Notes under the pieces: generated by a model
What the model was told of the DNA's origin: nothing
The model's input: the letters and a program-made list of their open reading frames with translations, nothing else
The model's database searches: none
Made by a program: the position numbers and the translations under genes
Source: Chloroflexota bacterium
Lineage (GTDB): Bacteria > Chloroflexota > Anaerolineae > Anaerolineales > Anaerolineaceae
NCBI GenBank assembly: GCA_021825925.1
Contig: JAKAFP010000008.1
Coordinates: 1-64,000, forward strand
Length of the DNA: 64,000 nucleotides
Direction of reading: 5' to 3'
Shown here: positions 1 through 10,022 of the stretch, piece after piece
How positions within the stretch are numbered: the first letter of the stretch is position 1
How the letters are laid out: the number at the start of each line of letters is the position of its first letter

Positions 1-127
1 CTGCGTGTCCTAAAAATCCACAGTATTTGGTGATGGCAGCCGTCAGGGTCGTCTTTCCATGGTCAATGTGACCCATCGTGCCAATATTCAAATGCGGTTT
101 GTTGCGTTCAAATTTCTGCTTGGCCAT
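1..127 (-). CDS. tuf: Elongation factor Tu, N-terminal part (cut by window start)
   Basis: Only the first 42 codons are in the window. The translation begins [20 protein letters not shown] and contains the GTP-binding P-loop GHIDHGKT, which is diagnostic of EF-Tu, the GTPase that brings aminoacyl-tRNA to the ribosome. It lies 41 bases after fusA on the same strand, the usual rpsL-rpsG-fusA-tuf order, with a GGAG site 12 bases before the ATG. The rest of the gene is outside the window. Confidence 0.96.
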   Translation of the reverse strand, partial: MAKQKFERNKPHLNIGTMGHIDHGKTTLTAAITKYCGFLGHA

Positions 128-168
128 AAGTTCGATTTCTCCTTCAAAAAACCGAGTCGTTTAGATGA

Positions 169-2241
169 TTACTTGGTAATAATTTTCTCTGCAACAGAGG
201 ATGAAACAGGTGCGTAATGATCGAATTCCATGGTGAAAACACCACGACCCTGCGTACCTGACCTCAGTTGAGTTGCATACCCAAACATTTCAGCCAGAGG
301 AACGGTTCCACGAACAGCTTGCGCGTTACCGGGCCTCATTTCCATACCTTGCACTTCACCACGGCGGGAGGTAATTTGCCCCATCACATCGCCAAGGTAT
401 TCAGCAGGAACAACAACTTCAACTTTCATGATCGGTTCCAGCAAAACAGAAGAACCTCTTTGCAGACCTTCGCGGAAACCCATAATGGCAGCCATCTTGA
501 AAGCCATTTCGCTTGAGTCCACTTCATGGTAAGAACCGTCAATCAGGGATACTTTCAAATCAGTTACCGGATATCCGGCCAACACACCGGATTCAACGGC
601 TTCTTTGACACCCTTTTCAACAGCGGGAATGTATTCCTTGGGAATAGCACCACCGGTAATTTTATTTTCAAATTGGATGCCACCACCACGTTCAAGCGGT
701 TCAAAAGCAAATACAACATGGCCAAACTGACCATGACCGCCAGATTGTTTGGCGTATTTGTAATTCACATTGGGAACAGCCTTGGTAATGGTTTCTCGAT
801 AAGAAACACGAGGAGCGCCAACGTTCGCCTGCACTTTGAACTCGCGCAGCATGCGATCCACCAGGATATCGAGGTGTAATTCACCCATACCCTTGATGAT
901 GGTCTGCCCGGTATTGTCGTCAGAGACCACCTGATAGGTGGGATCTTCTTCGGTGAGCCTGAGCAGTGCATTCGTCATACGATCCTGATCGGTATTCGAT
1001 TTAGGTTCGATGGCAATGGAAATTACAGGTTCAGGGAATGAGATTCTCTCAAGCGCAACCGGTGTGGAAGGATCGCAAAGCGTATCGCCAGTGAATGAAT
1101 CTTTGAGGCCAAGAACAGCACCAATGTCACCAGCGCAAACCTCATTGATATCTTCACGTCTGTCAGCATACATGCGAAGCAGACGACCGATGCGTTCTTT
1201 TCGGCCTTTGGTTGGATTCAGAACCGTGCCACCCGTGGTGACCGTGCCTGAATAGACGCGGAAATAGGCTAAACGACCGACATAGGGATCGCTGACGATC
1301 TTGAAGACAAGGGCGCTTAATGGCGCGCCATCTTCAGTCGGCAGAGTGATGATTTCGTCTGTATTGAGATTGGTCACTTTGACCGGCTCGATATCAATTG
1401 GGGAGGGCAGGTAATCAATAACAGCATCCAGCACCAATTGAACACCCTTGTTCTTGAGGGATGAGCCACAAAAAACCGGTACCGCTTTGCTGTGTAGAAC
1501 AGCCAACCGTAAACCGGCTTTAAGTTCTTCATTGGTAATCGTTTCGCCTTCAAGGTACTTGACAGTCAGATCGTCATCCAATTCGGCGATTTTTTCGATC
1601 ATGTGCTGTCGAGCGGCTTCGGCTTGAGCTTGAAGATCAACGGGAATGGTAGTGACGATGGGTTCTTTGCCAAGTTCATCTTCAAAGAAGATGGCTTCCA
1701 TGGTCATCAGATCAACCATACCCTTAAAAGAGGATTCACTACCGATAGGCAGCTGCATCGGAATGACATTGGCACCGAGGCGGCTGGTGATGGTGCCCAG
1801 GGTGTACTCAAATGAGGCACCGGTGCGATCCATCTTATTGACAAAACAAATGCGCGGCACGCCGTATCTATCAGCCTGACGCCAAACGGTTTCACTTTGT
1901 GGTTCAACACCTTGAACAGCATCAAAAACGACCACACCACCATCCAGCACCCGGAGGGAGCGTTGAACTTCGGCAGTGAAATCGATGTGTCCGGGAGTAT
2001 CAATGACGTTGATCTGATATCCCTTCCATTCAGCAGTGACTGCGGCAGACACAATCGTGATGCCGCGTTCGCGTTCCTGAACCATCCAGTCCGTTACAGT
2101 TGTGCCGTCATCCACGGAGCCAATTCTATAAGTTCGTCCGGAATAAAAGAGGATACGCTCAGTTGTCGTGGTTTTACCCGCGTCAATATGAGCAATAATC
2201 CCAATATTGCGGCACTTCTCTAAAGGAATATTGCGAGGCAT
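169..2241 (-). CDS. fusA: Elongation factor G
   Basis: A 690-residue translational GTPase that moves tRNA and mRNA through the ribosome. The G motifs are intact: AHIDAGKT (P-loop), RGITI (switch I), DTPGH (switch II) and NKMD (base recognition), all in the first 145 residues. Domains II to V follow, with MGELHLDI and the domain IV segment [20 protein letters not shown]. Length is normal for EF-G. It sits 25 bases after rpsG and before tuf in the str operon, so it is probably co-transcribed from the promoter upstream of rpsL. Nothing unusual is seen in it. Confidence 0.97.
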   Translation of the reverse strand: MPRNIPLEKCRNIGIIAHIDAGKTTTTERILFYSGRTYRIGSVDDGTTVTDWMVQERERGITIVSAAVTAEWKGYQINVIDTPGHIDFTAEVQRSLRVLDGGVVVFDAVQGVEPQSETVWRQADRYGVPRICFVNKMDRTGASFEYTLGTITSRLGANVIPMQLPIGSESSFKGMVDLMTMEAIFFEDELGKEPIVTTIPVDLQAQAEAARQHMIEKIAELDDDLTVKYLEGETITNEELKAGLRLAVLHSKAVPVFCGSSLKNKGVQLVLDAVIDYLPSPIDIEPVKVTNLNTDEIITLPTEDGAPLSALVFKIVSDPYVGRLAYFRVYSGTVTTGGTVLNPTKGRKERIGRLLRMYADRREDINEVCAGDIGAVLGLKDSFTGDTLCDPSTPVALERISFPEPVISIAIEPKSNTDQDRMTNALLRLTEEDPTYQVVSDDNTGQTIIKGMGELHLDILVDRMLREFKVQANVGAPRVSYRETITKAVPNVNYKYAKQSGGHGQFGHVVFAFEPLERGGGIQFENKITGGAIPKEYIPAVEKGVKEAVESGVLAGYPVTDLKVSLIDGSYHEVDSSEMAFKMAAIMGFREGLQRGSSVLLEPIMKVEVVVPAEYLGDVMGQITSRRGEVQGMEMRPGNAQAVRGTVPLAEMFGYATQLRSGTQGRGVFTMEFDHYAPVSSSVAEKIITK

Positions 2242-2266
2242 TAGATCTTTACACTCTCTATCTTAA

Positions 2267-2734
2267 CTACATTCGGAAATGGGAGAAAGCACGGTTTGCT
2301 TCAGCCATTTTGTGAGTTTCTTCACGTTTACGAACAGCGGCACCAGTATTGTTGGCAGCTTCCAAAATTTCAGCAGAAAGCTTTTCAGCATATGAATTGC
2401 CTGTTCTTCCCGTGGCTGAATCAAGGATCCAACGCATGGCAAGGGTCATTTTGCGGCTGGCAGGAACTTCCATCGGAACCTGGTAGGTAGCACCACCCAC
2501 ACGACGTGGGCGAACTTCCATCTGGGGACCAACATTCTTCAAAGCCGTTTCAAGTACTTCAACCGGATTCTTTCCGGTTTTTTCCTTGATAATATCCATT
2601 ACATCGTACATGATGTGGGTGGCAACACTTTTCTTGCCACGTTTCATAATGCGGTGAATGAAAAAGGTCACCGGCACGCTGCTATAACGCACATCCGGGT
2701 TTACTACACGTGGTTCTGGTTTAGTCCGTCGCAT
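2267..2734 (-). CDS. rpsG: 30S ribosomal protein S7
   Basis: A 155-residue small-subunit protein that binds the 3' major domain of 16S rRNA and nucleates head assembly. The family signature is clear: PDVRYSSVPVTFFIHRIMKRGKK near the start (read as two halves), NVGPQMEVRPRRVGGATYQVP in the middle, and a basic C-terminus ending ANRAFSHFRM. Length matches the family. The start has a GGAG site 8 bases upstream. It lies between rpsL (30 bases) and fusA (25 bases). S7 is the classic autoregulator of this operon in enterobacteria; whether that applies here cannot be told. Confidence 0.97.
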   Translation of the reverse strand: MRRTKPEPRVVNPDVRYSSVPVTFFIHRIMKRGKKSVATHIMYDVMDIIKEKTGKNPVEVLETALKNVGPQMEVRPRRVGGATYQVPMEVPASRKMTLAMRWILDSATGRTGNSYAEKLSAEILEAANNTGAAVRKREETHKMAEANRAFSHFRM

Positions 2735-2764
2735 GCAAATACTCCATCAAATAGGAAAAAATGA

Positions 2765-3184
2765 TTACGCTTTTGGCTTCTTCGATCCGTATTTTGATCG
2801 GCCCTGAGCGCGTTTGGCAACACCGGTTGTATCCAGGGTTCCACGCACGATGTGGTAACGAACGCCTGGCAGGTCTTTCACACGGCCGCCGCGAACGAGC
2901 ACCACGGAGTGTTCCTGCAACTGATGACCTTCACCCGGGATGTAAGCAGTGACCTCAAGACCGTTGGTCAGACGCACACGAGCGATCTTGCGCAGCGCTG
3001 AGTTCGGTTTCTTCGGGGTCATGGTTCTCACCACGGTGCAGACACCGCGTTTTTGTGGAGCACCTTTTTCAAGGCGGGTGCGGCGTTGCTTCATCGAATT
3101 TAATGTGAACTGTAAAGCAGGAGCTTTACTTTTGACCTTTTTGGTCTCTCGACCTTTGCGGATCAGTTGGTTAATTGTTGGCAC
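2765..3184 (-). CDS. rpsL: 30S ribosomal protein S12
   Basis: A 139-residue protein of the ribosomal decoding centre. It begins [12 protein letters not shown] and has the accuracy loop [16 protein letters not shown] and the segment [15 protein letters not shown]. The lysines where streptomycin-resistance changes arise in other bacteria are both present, so no resistance allele is seen. The start codon is GTG, with GGAGG nine bases upstream. It is the first gene of the str operon here because rpoC does not precede it; a consensus promoter and a leader hairpin lie in the gap to rpoB. Confidence 0.97.
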   Translation of the reverse strand: MPTINQLIRKGRETKKVKSKAPALQFTLNSMKQRRTRLEKGAPQKRGVCTVVRTMTPKKPNSALRKIARVRLTNGLEVTAYIPGEGHQLQEHSVVLVRGGRVKDLPGVRYHIVRGTLDTTGVAKRAQGRSKYGSKKPKA

Positions 3185-3240
3185 GACTTTTGCCTCCGAA
3201 AATAAATTGCCTGACTAATCTTTTTTTGTTAATAGGGCGA

Positions 3241-3263
3241 GGCCATCTACTGCAATGATGGCC
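3241..3263 (-). promoter_or_regulatory. Leader hairpin upstream of rpsL
   Basis: A 7-base-pair perfect stem (GGCCATC / GATGGCC, 9-base loop) lies in the untranslated leader between the rpsL promoter and its GGAGG site. There is no T-run after it on the minus strand, so it does not look like a terminator. Its place in a ribosomal-protein leader suggests an autoregulatory binding site, which is inference only. Confidence 0.4.
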
Positions 3264-3325
3264 CCACCGGATTTACTCCGTGATAGAGGTACCCATTCAC
3301 CACGACTTCAAGACAACGGCTGAAA

Positions 3326-3354
3326 ATTATATCATGAGGCCTATTACTGGTCAA
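3326..3354 (-). promoter_or_regulatory. Promoter of rpsL-rpsG-fusA-tuf
   Basis: On the minus strand TTGACC (3349-3354) and TATAAT (3326-3331) are separated by exactly 17 bases, a near-perfect vegetative sigma promoter. It lies in the 229-base gap between rpoB and rpsL, so the str operon can be transcribed apart from rpoB. The leader would be about 135 bases. Confidence 0.8.
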
Positions 3355-3413
3355 GACAATCAGAATTGATTGTTCCGCCAGCATGGTTCCTCACTACAAC
3401 CGCTCGTAGTGCC

Positions 3414-6400
3414 TTACAGCAGTCCGTGCAATTCCTCTCCCAGACCCAGTAGACCGGTATCAAGTTTGGGAGGTTTCACCTTCTCTTCATCCTTGCCAAA
3501 GCGGATGACTTCCTTGCTATCCATGATGGCTTCAACAGCCAAACCAAGGCTTTGCAGCTCTTTCACCAACACTCTGAACGCGGCGGGCAAACTGGGATCT
3601 TCAATGGGTTCGCCCTTGACGATGGCTTCATAAGTACTGACACGGCCCATCACATCATCAGATTTCACGGTGAGCATTTCTTGCAGTGTATAGCTGGCAC
3701 CGTAAGCTTCAAGTGCCCACACTTCCATCTCACCAAAGCGCTGTCCACCGAATTGTGCCTTACCGCCCAGGGGCTGTTGGGTCACAAGACTGTACGGACC
3801 GGTGGAACGGGCATGCACTTTATCTTCAACCAAATGGTGAAGCTTGAGCATGGTCATAACACCCACGGTGACCGGCTGATCGTAAGGCTGACCGGATTTG
3901 CCGTCGCGAAGTACTTGTTTACCCAGAATGGGCAGTGCGATGTTGTTTTCCAGTGAATATTGTTCACTGGTGGAGCGGATGTCAGCATCCTTGATCTTGG
4001 ATACATCCACACCCTGTTTCTCAAGCCAGATACGCAAGCAGATGTTGATGGCCTGGCTGTCATATTCAGTGTACAGCGGTGTGCCGACCTGAACATTGTC
4101 AAATTTCAATACCGATGCAGGTGCGATCTTGCGTTCAGACAGCCAGTGTTCAAGATTCACACGGCGAGCATAGTTCATATCCACTGCCATGCGGGCGATG
4201 TCTTGTTTCTTGTCAAGGACCTGCTCGAGATAGAACAAGCGAACTTCGTCATCATCGCGAATGGATTGGGGATCATAGTCCTGGCTATTCAGCCATTCCC
4301 ATGCTTTCTCGCCTGATTCTTTCCAGGCCAGATCCATTAACCAGGCACGGCCGAGTTCGGCTTCGATCTCGTACTCATCAGCGCCATCAAAGACCGGGGT
4401 GACGGCTTCGAAACCGAGCTGACGGGCAGCCCAACCCAGGTGGACTTCAAGTACCTGGCCGATGTTCATACGACCGGGAACGCCCAATGGGTTGAGGATG
4501 ATATCAATAGGTGTTCCATCTTCAAGGAAAGGCATGTTCTCAACGGGCACCACACGAGAAACAACACCCTTGTTACCATGGCGGCCTGCCATCTTGTCGC
4601 CAGCGGTGATCTTGCGGCGTTGGGCAATGGAGACACGCACCATCATATCCACACCGGCTGGCAGGTCAACATTATCCACACGGGTGAAGATCTTTACATC
4701 AACAACCTTGCCGCGTTCGCCGTGAGGCATGCGCAGGGAAGTGTCTTTGACATCACGGGATTTTTCACCAAAGATGGCGCGCAGCAAGCGTTCTTCAGGG
4801 GTGAGTTCTTTTTCGCCCTTGGGAGTGATCTTGCCGACCAGGATGTCGTTGGGGCCGACTTCAGCACCGATGCGGATGATGCCTTGCTCATCAAGATCTT
4901 TGATGGCATCTTCACCCACATTGGGGATGTCGCGGGTAATTTCTTCAGGACCAAGTTTGGTGTCACGGGCTTCAACTTCGTGCTTTTCAATATGCACGGA
5001 GGTGAATTTATCGCCCTGAACCAGACGTTCTGAAAGCAGGATGGCGTCTTCAAAGTTACCACCTTCCCATGAGAGGAAGGCAACGACCACATTCTGACCC
5101 AATGAAAGTTTTCCACTGACTGTGGAGGAGGAATCTGCCAGAATATCGCCCTTGTGTACACGCTGGCCTTTGATCACGGCCGGGCGCTGATCAATGCAGG
5201 TGCTCTGATTTGAGCGCTGATATTTGCGCAAATTGTATTCACGAACCTTGCCATCAGCATTGCGGACAAAGATCTGGCGTCCGGTGACTGAAGTGATCTC
5301 GCCTTCTTCTTCGGCAACCAAAACCTGGCCCGAATCAATGGCAGCGTACTTTTCCATGCCGGTGGAGATCAGAGGGCAGTCGGGGTTGATCAACGGAACC
5401 GCTTGCGCCTGCATGTTGGAACCCATCAAAGCACGGTTCGCATCATCATGCTCAAGGAAGGGGATCAAAGCAGCACTGATACCCACGACCTGGTTTGGAG
5501 CAACGTCCATATAATTGATGCCTTCAGCAGTACTCATGATGAAATCACTGTGGAAACGGCATGAAATTTGATCGCCGATGAATTCGCTGTTGATATCCAT
5601 GCCAGCGTTTGCCTGGGCGATGACGTACTTGTCTTCTGCATCAGCGGAGAGGTATTCCACTTCGGCTGAAATAAACGGAGCCACAAAAATGGTGGATTTC
5701 TTGGTCTTCTTGAGGGCAGCAGCCATCTTGGCGTCAATACGTTCGCCTTCTTTGGCAATGATCTCGCCGGTTTTCTCATCCTTGATGGTTTCGCGCAACA
5801 AGCGTCCTTCAAGGCGGGGATCATCAAAGCTCAAGGTTTTGATCACGCGGCGATAGGGGGTTTCAATGAAACCATACTCATTGACGCGTGCAAAACTAGC
5901 CAAACGTCCGATCAAACCAATGTTTGGACCCTCTGGGGTCTCAATCGGGCAGATACGACCGTAATGCGAATGGTGAACGTCACGAACATCGAAACCAGCA
6001 CGCTCACGACGCAAACCACCAGGACCCAAGGCTGACAGCGTTCTCTTGCTGCGTAATTCGGCCAATGGATTGGTCTGATCCATGAACTGGGATAATTGTG
6101 AAGAACCAAAGAACTCACGCAGGGCGGCAACCACAGGGCGGATGTTCACCAGACTGACCGGTGAAACCTGATCCTGATCACGGATGGACATACGTTCTTT
6201 AATGACACGTTCCATACGGCGCAGGCCGATGCGTAATTTATTCTGGATCAACTCACCATTGGTCTTGACGCGGCGGTTGCCCAGGTGGTCAATATCATCT
6301 TTGTCTTCGATCTCATTATTAATGAGGATCATGCGGCGCACGAGGTAGACAATATCCCACTTGGTCACACTACGGTGAGCCACGGGGATACGGTCCATCA

Positions 6401-7334
6401 GGTCTAATTTTTGATTAAGTTTGTAGCGTCCGACGCGTTCGAGATCGTAATGTCGGCTGTCGAAGAGCTGTTCTTCGAGGAACTGCTTGGCATTCTCGAG
6501 GTTGGCGGGGTCGCCAGGTCGCATACGTTTGAAGAACTCGATAAGCGCAGCTTCAGCCACGGTTTGTCCGTTGGCAAGATCCCACACCGGTTCCTGATGG
6601 ATGGTGGACGGGATGAACTGGCGTTCGACATTGGTGTCAATGTCGCTGAAGAGTGAAATGATCTCTTCGTCAGAACCGGTCTTCAAGGGGCTGTCACCGG
6701 GCAGCAGATCATCCACTGCGGCCAAAGCGCGCAGGAAGATGGTGATGGGCACGGTGCGTTTGCGATTGAACTTGAGAATGAGGTAATCATTCTTGCGGGT
6801 TTCGAATTCCATCCAGGCGCCGCGATCGGGGATCAACTTGGCCATGGCCAGACGGTGACCTGAGGCGCGATCCACGGGGGCTTCAAAATACACACCTGGT
6901 GAACGGATGAGCTGTGAAACCACAACACGTTCGGTACCATTGATAATGAAGGTACCCTTGTCGGTCATCTCAGGGAAGTCCCCCAGGAAGATATCCGATT
7001 TGACGGGTTGAGGAATATCCGGACCAGCCAAAAGAACAGAAACGTATAACGGGCTGGCATAAGTCAGGTCACGTTCCACGCACTCTTCCATCGAATGTTT
7101 GGGAGCTTCGAACCAATACTTCAGTCCCCACTGCTGAGCTTCAGCGCTGCGGCCGGGAAAGTAAAGCTTCATCCCTTTGTTGTAAGACTCAATGGGTGAA
7201 ACTTCATGAAAAAGATCGCCCAAACCATCTTCCTTTAAACGTCGGAAGGAATCGAGTTGAACCTCGATCAGGTTGGGCATAGGGAAAATAACTGGGATAC
7301 GAGCGTAAGACTTGGTTGGCAACACAGAAGCCAT
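3414..7334 (-). CDS. rpoB: DNA-directed RNA polymerase subunit beta
   Basis: A 1306-residue beta subunit, within the range of long beta subunits with lineage-specific insertions. Diagnostic segments include [13 protein letters not shown] (fork loop / rifampicin region), [35 protein letters not shown] and [18 protein letters not shown]. In the rifampicin pocket the positions equal to E. coli His526, Arg529 and Pro564 are Ser429, Thr432 and His, respectively, by hand alignment. It has its own consensus promoter and a TAGGAG ribosome site. The usual downstream partner rpoC is absent from the gap to rpsL. Confidence 0.97.
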   Translation of the reverse strand: MASVLPTKSYARIPVIFPMPNLIEVQLDSFRRLKEDGLGDLFHEVSPIESYNKGMKLYFPGRSAEAQQWGLKYWFEAPKHSMEECVERDLTYASPLYVSVLLAGPDIPQPVKSDIFLGDFPEMTDKGTFIINGTERVVVSQLIRSPGVYFEAPVDRASGHRLAMAKLIPDRGAWMEFETRKNDYLILKFNRKRTVPITIFLRALAAVDDLLPGDSPLKTGSDEEIISLFSDIDTNVERQFIPSTIHQEPVWDLANGQTVAEAALIEFFKRMRPGDPANLENAKQFLEEQLFDSRHYDLERVGRYKLNQKLDLMDRIPVAHRSVTKWDIVYLVRRMILINNEIEDKDDIDHLGNRRVKTNGELIQNKLRIGLRRMERVIKERMSIRDQDQVSPVSLVNIRPVVAALREFFGSSQLSQFMDQTNPLAELRSKRTLSALGPGGLRRERAGFDVRDVHHSHYGRICPIETPEGPNIGLIGRLASFARVNEYGFIETPYRRVIKTLSFDDPRLEGRLLRETIKDEKTGEIIAKEGERIDAKMAAALKKTKKSTIFVAPFISAEVEYLSADAEDKYVIAQANAGMDINSEFIGDQISCRFHSDFIMSTAEGINYMDVAPNQVVGISAALIPFLEHDDANRALMGSNMQAQAVPLINPDCPLISTGMEKYAAIDSGQVLVAEEEGEITSVTGRQIFVRNADGKVREYNLRKYQRSNQSTCIDQRPAVIKGQRVHKGDILADSSSTVSGKLSLGQNVVVAFLSWEGGNFEDAILLSERLVQGDKFTSVHIEKHEVEARDTKLGPEEITRDIPNVGEDAIKDLDEQGIIRIGAEVGPNDILVGKITPKGEKELTPEERLLRAIFGEKSRDVKDTSLRMPHGERGKVVDVKIFTRVDNVDLPAGVDMMVRVSIAQRRKITAGDKMAGRHGNKGVVSRVVPVENMPFLEDGTPIDIILNPLGVPGRMNIGQVLEVHLGWAARQLGFEAVTPVFDGADEYEIEAELGRAWLMDLAWKESGEKAWEWLNSQDYDPQSIRDDDEVRLFYLEQVLDKKQDIARMAVDMNYARRVNLEHWLSERKIAPASVLKFDNVQVGTPLYTEYDSQAINICLRIWLEKQGVDVSKIKDADIRSTSEQYSLENNIALPILGKQVLRDGKSGQPYDQPVTVGVMTMLKLHHLVEDKVHARSTGPYSLVTQQPLGGKAQFGGQRFGEMEVWALEAYGASYTLQEMLTVKSDDVMGRVSTYEAIVKGEPIEDPSLPAAFRVLVKELQSLGLAVEAIMDSKEVIRFGKDEEKVKPPKLDTGLLGLGEELHGLL

Positions 7335-7414
7335 AGGTTTCTCCTAGATCATAAACCTGGCGCACGAGAATATTAACCCTTCCCGAAATATCAGGCAGGG
7401 ATACGCAAACCTAA

Positions 7415-7442
7415 ATTATATCAAACAAATCAAGAAGGTCAA
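7415..7442 (-). promoter_or_regulatory. Promoter of rpoB
   Basis: TTGACC (7437-7442) and TATAAT (7415-7420) on the minus strand are 16 bases apart. The leader is roughly 75 bases and ends in a TAGGAG site before the rpoB ATG. The neighbouring gene upstream ends at 7544, so this is an independent promoter. Confidence 0.75.
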
Positions 7443-7543
7443 GTTTTTTAAGGTTTTTCGTGCGCATATTAAATAAATTAAGGGGACGAAGAACTTTTCT
7501 CCTCCCGGGGGGGTTATATTCAATTTTCTGGGGATTCTCCGCC

Positions 7544-8098
7544 CTAACTACAGGGCATTATTTTACCATCCACTTGTCCATCTTCATATACTTCAATAAT
7601 CCCCCAGGTACGCCGCCGGGTCAGTTTGTCACCATACGAAGTGGAACCGGGGTTGAAATAGAAGATGCCATCTTGCCTGAGACTCTCGGCATGATGCGTA
7701 TGCCCAAAAACGATCACCCTGGCTTCAGGTGCTGCTTTTGGCAATCGGCGGATATATCGGTCGCGGTTATAACCAGAGAAAACATACAGAAACTTATCCA
7801 GCCAATAAACCACCCAATTCATGTGCCCGTGCATAAGGGCAAATTTGACCCCAAACACTTCAAAATGCTGAACCATGGGGATCTTGCGAAAAAAAAGAAA
7901 ATCCCGGTTACCCTTGACTGCCTTGACAGGCGCAATGGTCTCCAACAACTCAAGCACACCCGGCAGACTTATATCTCCCGCGTGTAGGATGAGATCCACT
8001 TTTTCAGCTTTTAAGGATGAAAGTAATTCGGCTGAAATTTCTGCAGAACGATCCGGCACATGGGTGTCAGAGATAACCCCAATTTTGTAAACCTTCAT
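7544..8098 (-). CDS. Metallophosphoesterase, YfcE/MJ0936 type
   Basis: A 184-residue calcineurin-like phosphodiesterase, compact like YfcE and MJ0936. The dinuclear metal ligands are visible in order: GVISDTHVPD at the N-terminus, HAGDI around residue 41, KGNRDF around residue 61, HGH near residue 90 and the closing FGHTHHAE near residue 131. It hydrolyses a phosphodiester whose identity cannot be read from sequence. The ATG overlaps the stop of the HAD hydrolase upstream (TAATG), so the two are translationally coupled. No N-terminal signal is seen; a cytoplasmic enzyme. Confidence 0.88.
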   Translation of the reverse strand: MKVYKIGVISDTHVPDRSAEISAELLSSLKAEKVDLILHAGDISLPGVLELLETIAPVKAVKGNRDFLFFRKIPMVQHFEVFGVKFALMHGHMNWVVYWLDKFLYVFSGYNRDRYIRRLPKAAPEARVIVFGHTHHAESLRQDGIFYFNPGSTSYGDKLTRRRTWGIIEVYEDGQVDGKIMPCS

Positions 8099-8721
8099 TA
8101 TGCGACACCATCACCATTTAGCAAAGCCATCACATCAGTCATAGCCTGACTTGCACTTTTAAACAAGATTCCGTGGATGCCGAGATTGTTGGCCGCTTCA
8201 ATGTTAATGGCAAAATCATCCACAAAAATGGCTTCTTCAGGTTCAGTCGAGCATAATCGCAAAATGGTTTTATAGATGGCAGGGTCTGGTTTCATCAGCC
8301 CAACCTCACACGAAAAAACTGCGACGTGAAATGCATCAATGCAGGGTTTGCTTGTGGTCAAAACATGGCGTGCATTGGTCCAGGCATTGCTCAATAGACC
8401 TGTGGTAAAAGATGGTTTTAGCTTGCGGATGAAATCTGCCAGTTCGTAATCGAGGCGGTCGCCTGCCCAAAATTTTTCCTGGAACTGTATAAGGGTTTCC
8501 GGTCCAAGGTGCAGTTTATCGCCAATGGTTTTCCAATGGGCTTGCTCTTCAATTTTCCCCAGGGTCGCCATCCGGCCCGAATCACTATCAAATACCAGGT
8601 CATGAATTTCTTCCAAGGTCATGCCATATTGAGAAGCTAATTCTCTGCGAGGGGTCCAATCTTCAGACCTCAAGATCACGCCACCCATATCCCATATAAC
8701 CGTTTTTATCTTGTTTGCCAT
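8098..8721 (-). CDS. HAD-superfamily hydrolase (HAD-IA)
   Basis: A 207-residue haloacid dehalogenase-like hydrolase. Motif I is WDMGGVI, the DxGGV form common in the epoxide-hydrolase-N-like/YihX branch, with the nucleophile Asp retained; motif II is LLSNAW; motif III is the Lys in LMKPDPAIY; motif IV is IFVDDFAIN. A helical cap lies between residues 18 and 90. It is probably a sugar- or nucleotide-phosphate phosphatase, but the substrate is not evident. It overlaps the phosphoesterase gene by one base and forms a two-gene unit. An AGGGA site precedes the ATG. Confidence 0.88.
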   Translation of the reverse strand: MANKIKTVIWDMGGVILRSEDWTPRRELASQYGMTLEEIHDLVFDSDSGRMATLGKIEEQAHWKTIGDKLHLGPETLIQFQEKFWAGDRLDYELADFIRKLKPSFTTGLLSNAWTNARHVLTTSKPCIDAFHVAVFSCEVGLMKPDPAIYKTILRLCSTEPEEAIFVDDFAINIEAANNLGIHGILFKSASQAMTDVMALLNGDGVA

Positions 8722-8798
8722 GAGTTATCCCTGATTTTTTTGAAAGTATATCATGCCCTCCTTAAGAAAAGGTATCTCATTGGGAGTTTTACGATTAA

Positions 8799-8822
8799 GG
8801 GGGCGGTTCAAGAACCGCCCCC
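8799..8822. terminator. GC-rich perfect palindrome after the GNAT gene
   Basis: An 11-base arm (GGGGGCGGTTC) is followed after two bases by its exact complement. It lies between the end of the GNAT gene at 8850 and the HAD gene start at 8721. No clear T-run follows on either strand, so it may act as a transcript-stabilising or weak bidirectional terminator. It belongs to the same kind of long palindrome seen at most gene ends in this window. Confidence 0.6.
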
Positions 8823-8849
8823 ATTCAAAGTCTCATTGTTGGCAATATA

Positions 8850-9413
8850 CTAATCTGCCTGAGCGACTGCTTGCATGGCTTCCCACTCGGATTGCAGAAT
8901 GCCCATCATGTGACAATCCCAGCGTTGGTCATCTTTATAGAGGGCTTCACGTTCAAGTCCTTCATATTTAAACCCGCTTTTCTCGTAACAACGGATGGCG
9001 CGCGGATTGAAGGCAAACACACCCAGATTAACCCGGTGCAGGTTCTGTCCGCGGAAAGCAAATTTAAGCAGCAAGTTCATGGCCTCTGTACCGTAACCCT
9101 GGCTGCGATAATCCGGGTCGCCGATGCCCACCCCCACCCAGGCATTACGTGCCACCCAATCGTAGCCCGCAAGTTCGATGAATCCGATGACCTTTTGATC
9201 TTTAAGGGTTCGGATCATGAATAACGCGTTGGGCGAATCCTCTTTTTCGAACCACTCCTTGATCAAGGGTGCAGAATATTGACTCGCAGGGAAATCATCC
9301 AATAAACGCAGGTAATCGCTGTCGTGGTTCCAGGATTCCCAGATTTCGACATCCTTCTCAAGATCTACAGGGGTCAGTTCAATGCGTTTTCCTGTAAAGA
9401 ATTGTTTGCTCAT
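8850..9413 (-). CDS. GNAT family N-acetyltransferase (RimJ/RimL type)
   Basis: A 187-residue GCN5-related acetyltransferase that would move an acetyl group from acetyl-CoA to an amine. The pattern 'RIELTPVDLEKD' at the start, the acetyl-CoA loop region 'YRSQGYGTEAMNLLLKFAF' and the tail 'RAIRCYEKSGFKYEGLERE' are typical of the RimJ/RimL (Acetyltransf_3) branch. The start at 9413 is chosen because its ATG overlaps the stop of the preceding gene (ATGA) and has GGAGG seven bases upstream; an earlier in-frame start would extend into that gene. Substrate unknown; protein N-terminal or antibiotic acetylation are both possible. Confidence 0.87.
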   Translation of the reverse strand: MSKQFFTGKRIELTPVDLEKDVEIWESWNHDSDYLRLLDDFPASQYSAPLIKEWFEKEDSPNALFMIRTLKDQKVIGFIELAGYDWVARNAWVGVGIGDPDYRSQGYGTEAMNLLLKFAFRGQNLHRVNLGVFAFNPRAIRCYEKSGFKYEGLEREALYKDDQRWDCHMMGILQSEWEAMQAVAQAD

Positions 9414-9991
9414 TCCGCCACCTCCATTTGCTGTTTCTTCTTCCATTCAGGCTTCAAAAGTGCATAACCAAGGCTGTCATAAAAACGCCCGTCATGAAAA
9501 CTGGCTTCACGTCGTTGATTCTCTCTTAAGAATCCAGCCGCTTCAAATAGACCAATCTCTTTTTCTTGATGACCCGAAAGCATCACCCAGATACGGTGAA
9601 GAGACATTTCCATAAAACCATATCGTAAAGCCATGTCTACTACTTCTTCTCCGTAAAGGTCCAAGGATTCATCAGATTCAAAATCCAAGAAAAGGCGTGC
9701 GGATTGCTGTGAGAATTGCAGCCATGCGAAAATTAAAAGGCCCACCATCTCTTTGGTCCCTTTCTTTCGAACAGCAAAAACAAATTCGTTCTTCTTTTGA
9801 TCCGCTTCTTTGAGCTGCTCTTTAACAAACTTTTTCACTTCATGTGCCGCGTAAAGACGGGCCGGTTTTTGAAAAAACTGGCTGCTGAAATGAAGGTTGG
9901 CTGTCCAGTTTGAAATTACCGCCGCATCCTTTTCAGGATCCAGGGCTGTCCATTCTGTCAGTTCGCCAATAAATAATGATTTTCCGATCAT
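9410..9991 (-). CDS. GNAT-like acetyltransferase, diverged
   Basis: A 193-residue protein of the same broad fold as its downstream neighbour: start 'GELTEWTALDPEKDAAVISNW', middle 'VGLLIFAWLQ', end 'EIGLFEAAGFLRENQRREAS'. The acetyl-CoA loop (Q/RxxGxG/A) is not recognisable, so catalysis is uncertain. The start at 9991 has AAAGGAGT seven bases upstream. The two genes overlap by ATGA and may have arisen by duplication, although direct identity is low. Residues from about 90 on are the most family-like. It could be an acetyltransferase that has lost activity or uses an unusual cofactor site. Confidence 0.75.
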   Translation of the reverse strand: MIGKSLFIGELTEWTALDPEKDAAVISNWTANLHFSSQFFQKPARLYAAHEVKKFVKEQLKEADQKKNEFVFAVRKKGTKEMVGLLIFAWLQFSQQSARLFLDFESDESLDLYGEEVVDMALRYGFMEMSLHRIWVMLSGHQEKEIGLFEAAGFLRENQRREASFHDGRFYDSLGYALLKPEWKKKQQMEVAE

Positions 9992-10022
9992 GTTGACTCC
10001 TTTCAATGTTAATTACAATGGT

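Noticed and set aside
3414-7334. Long open frames antisense to rpoB and other large genes
   Set aside because: They mirror the codon structure of the conserved genes on the other strand, lack ribosome sites and have no recognisable domains.
8850-9991. Single GNAT gene split by a frameshift
   Set aside because: Both genes have their own start, ribosome site and full-length fold, and they overlap by ATGA as a normal coupled pair.
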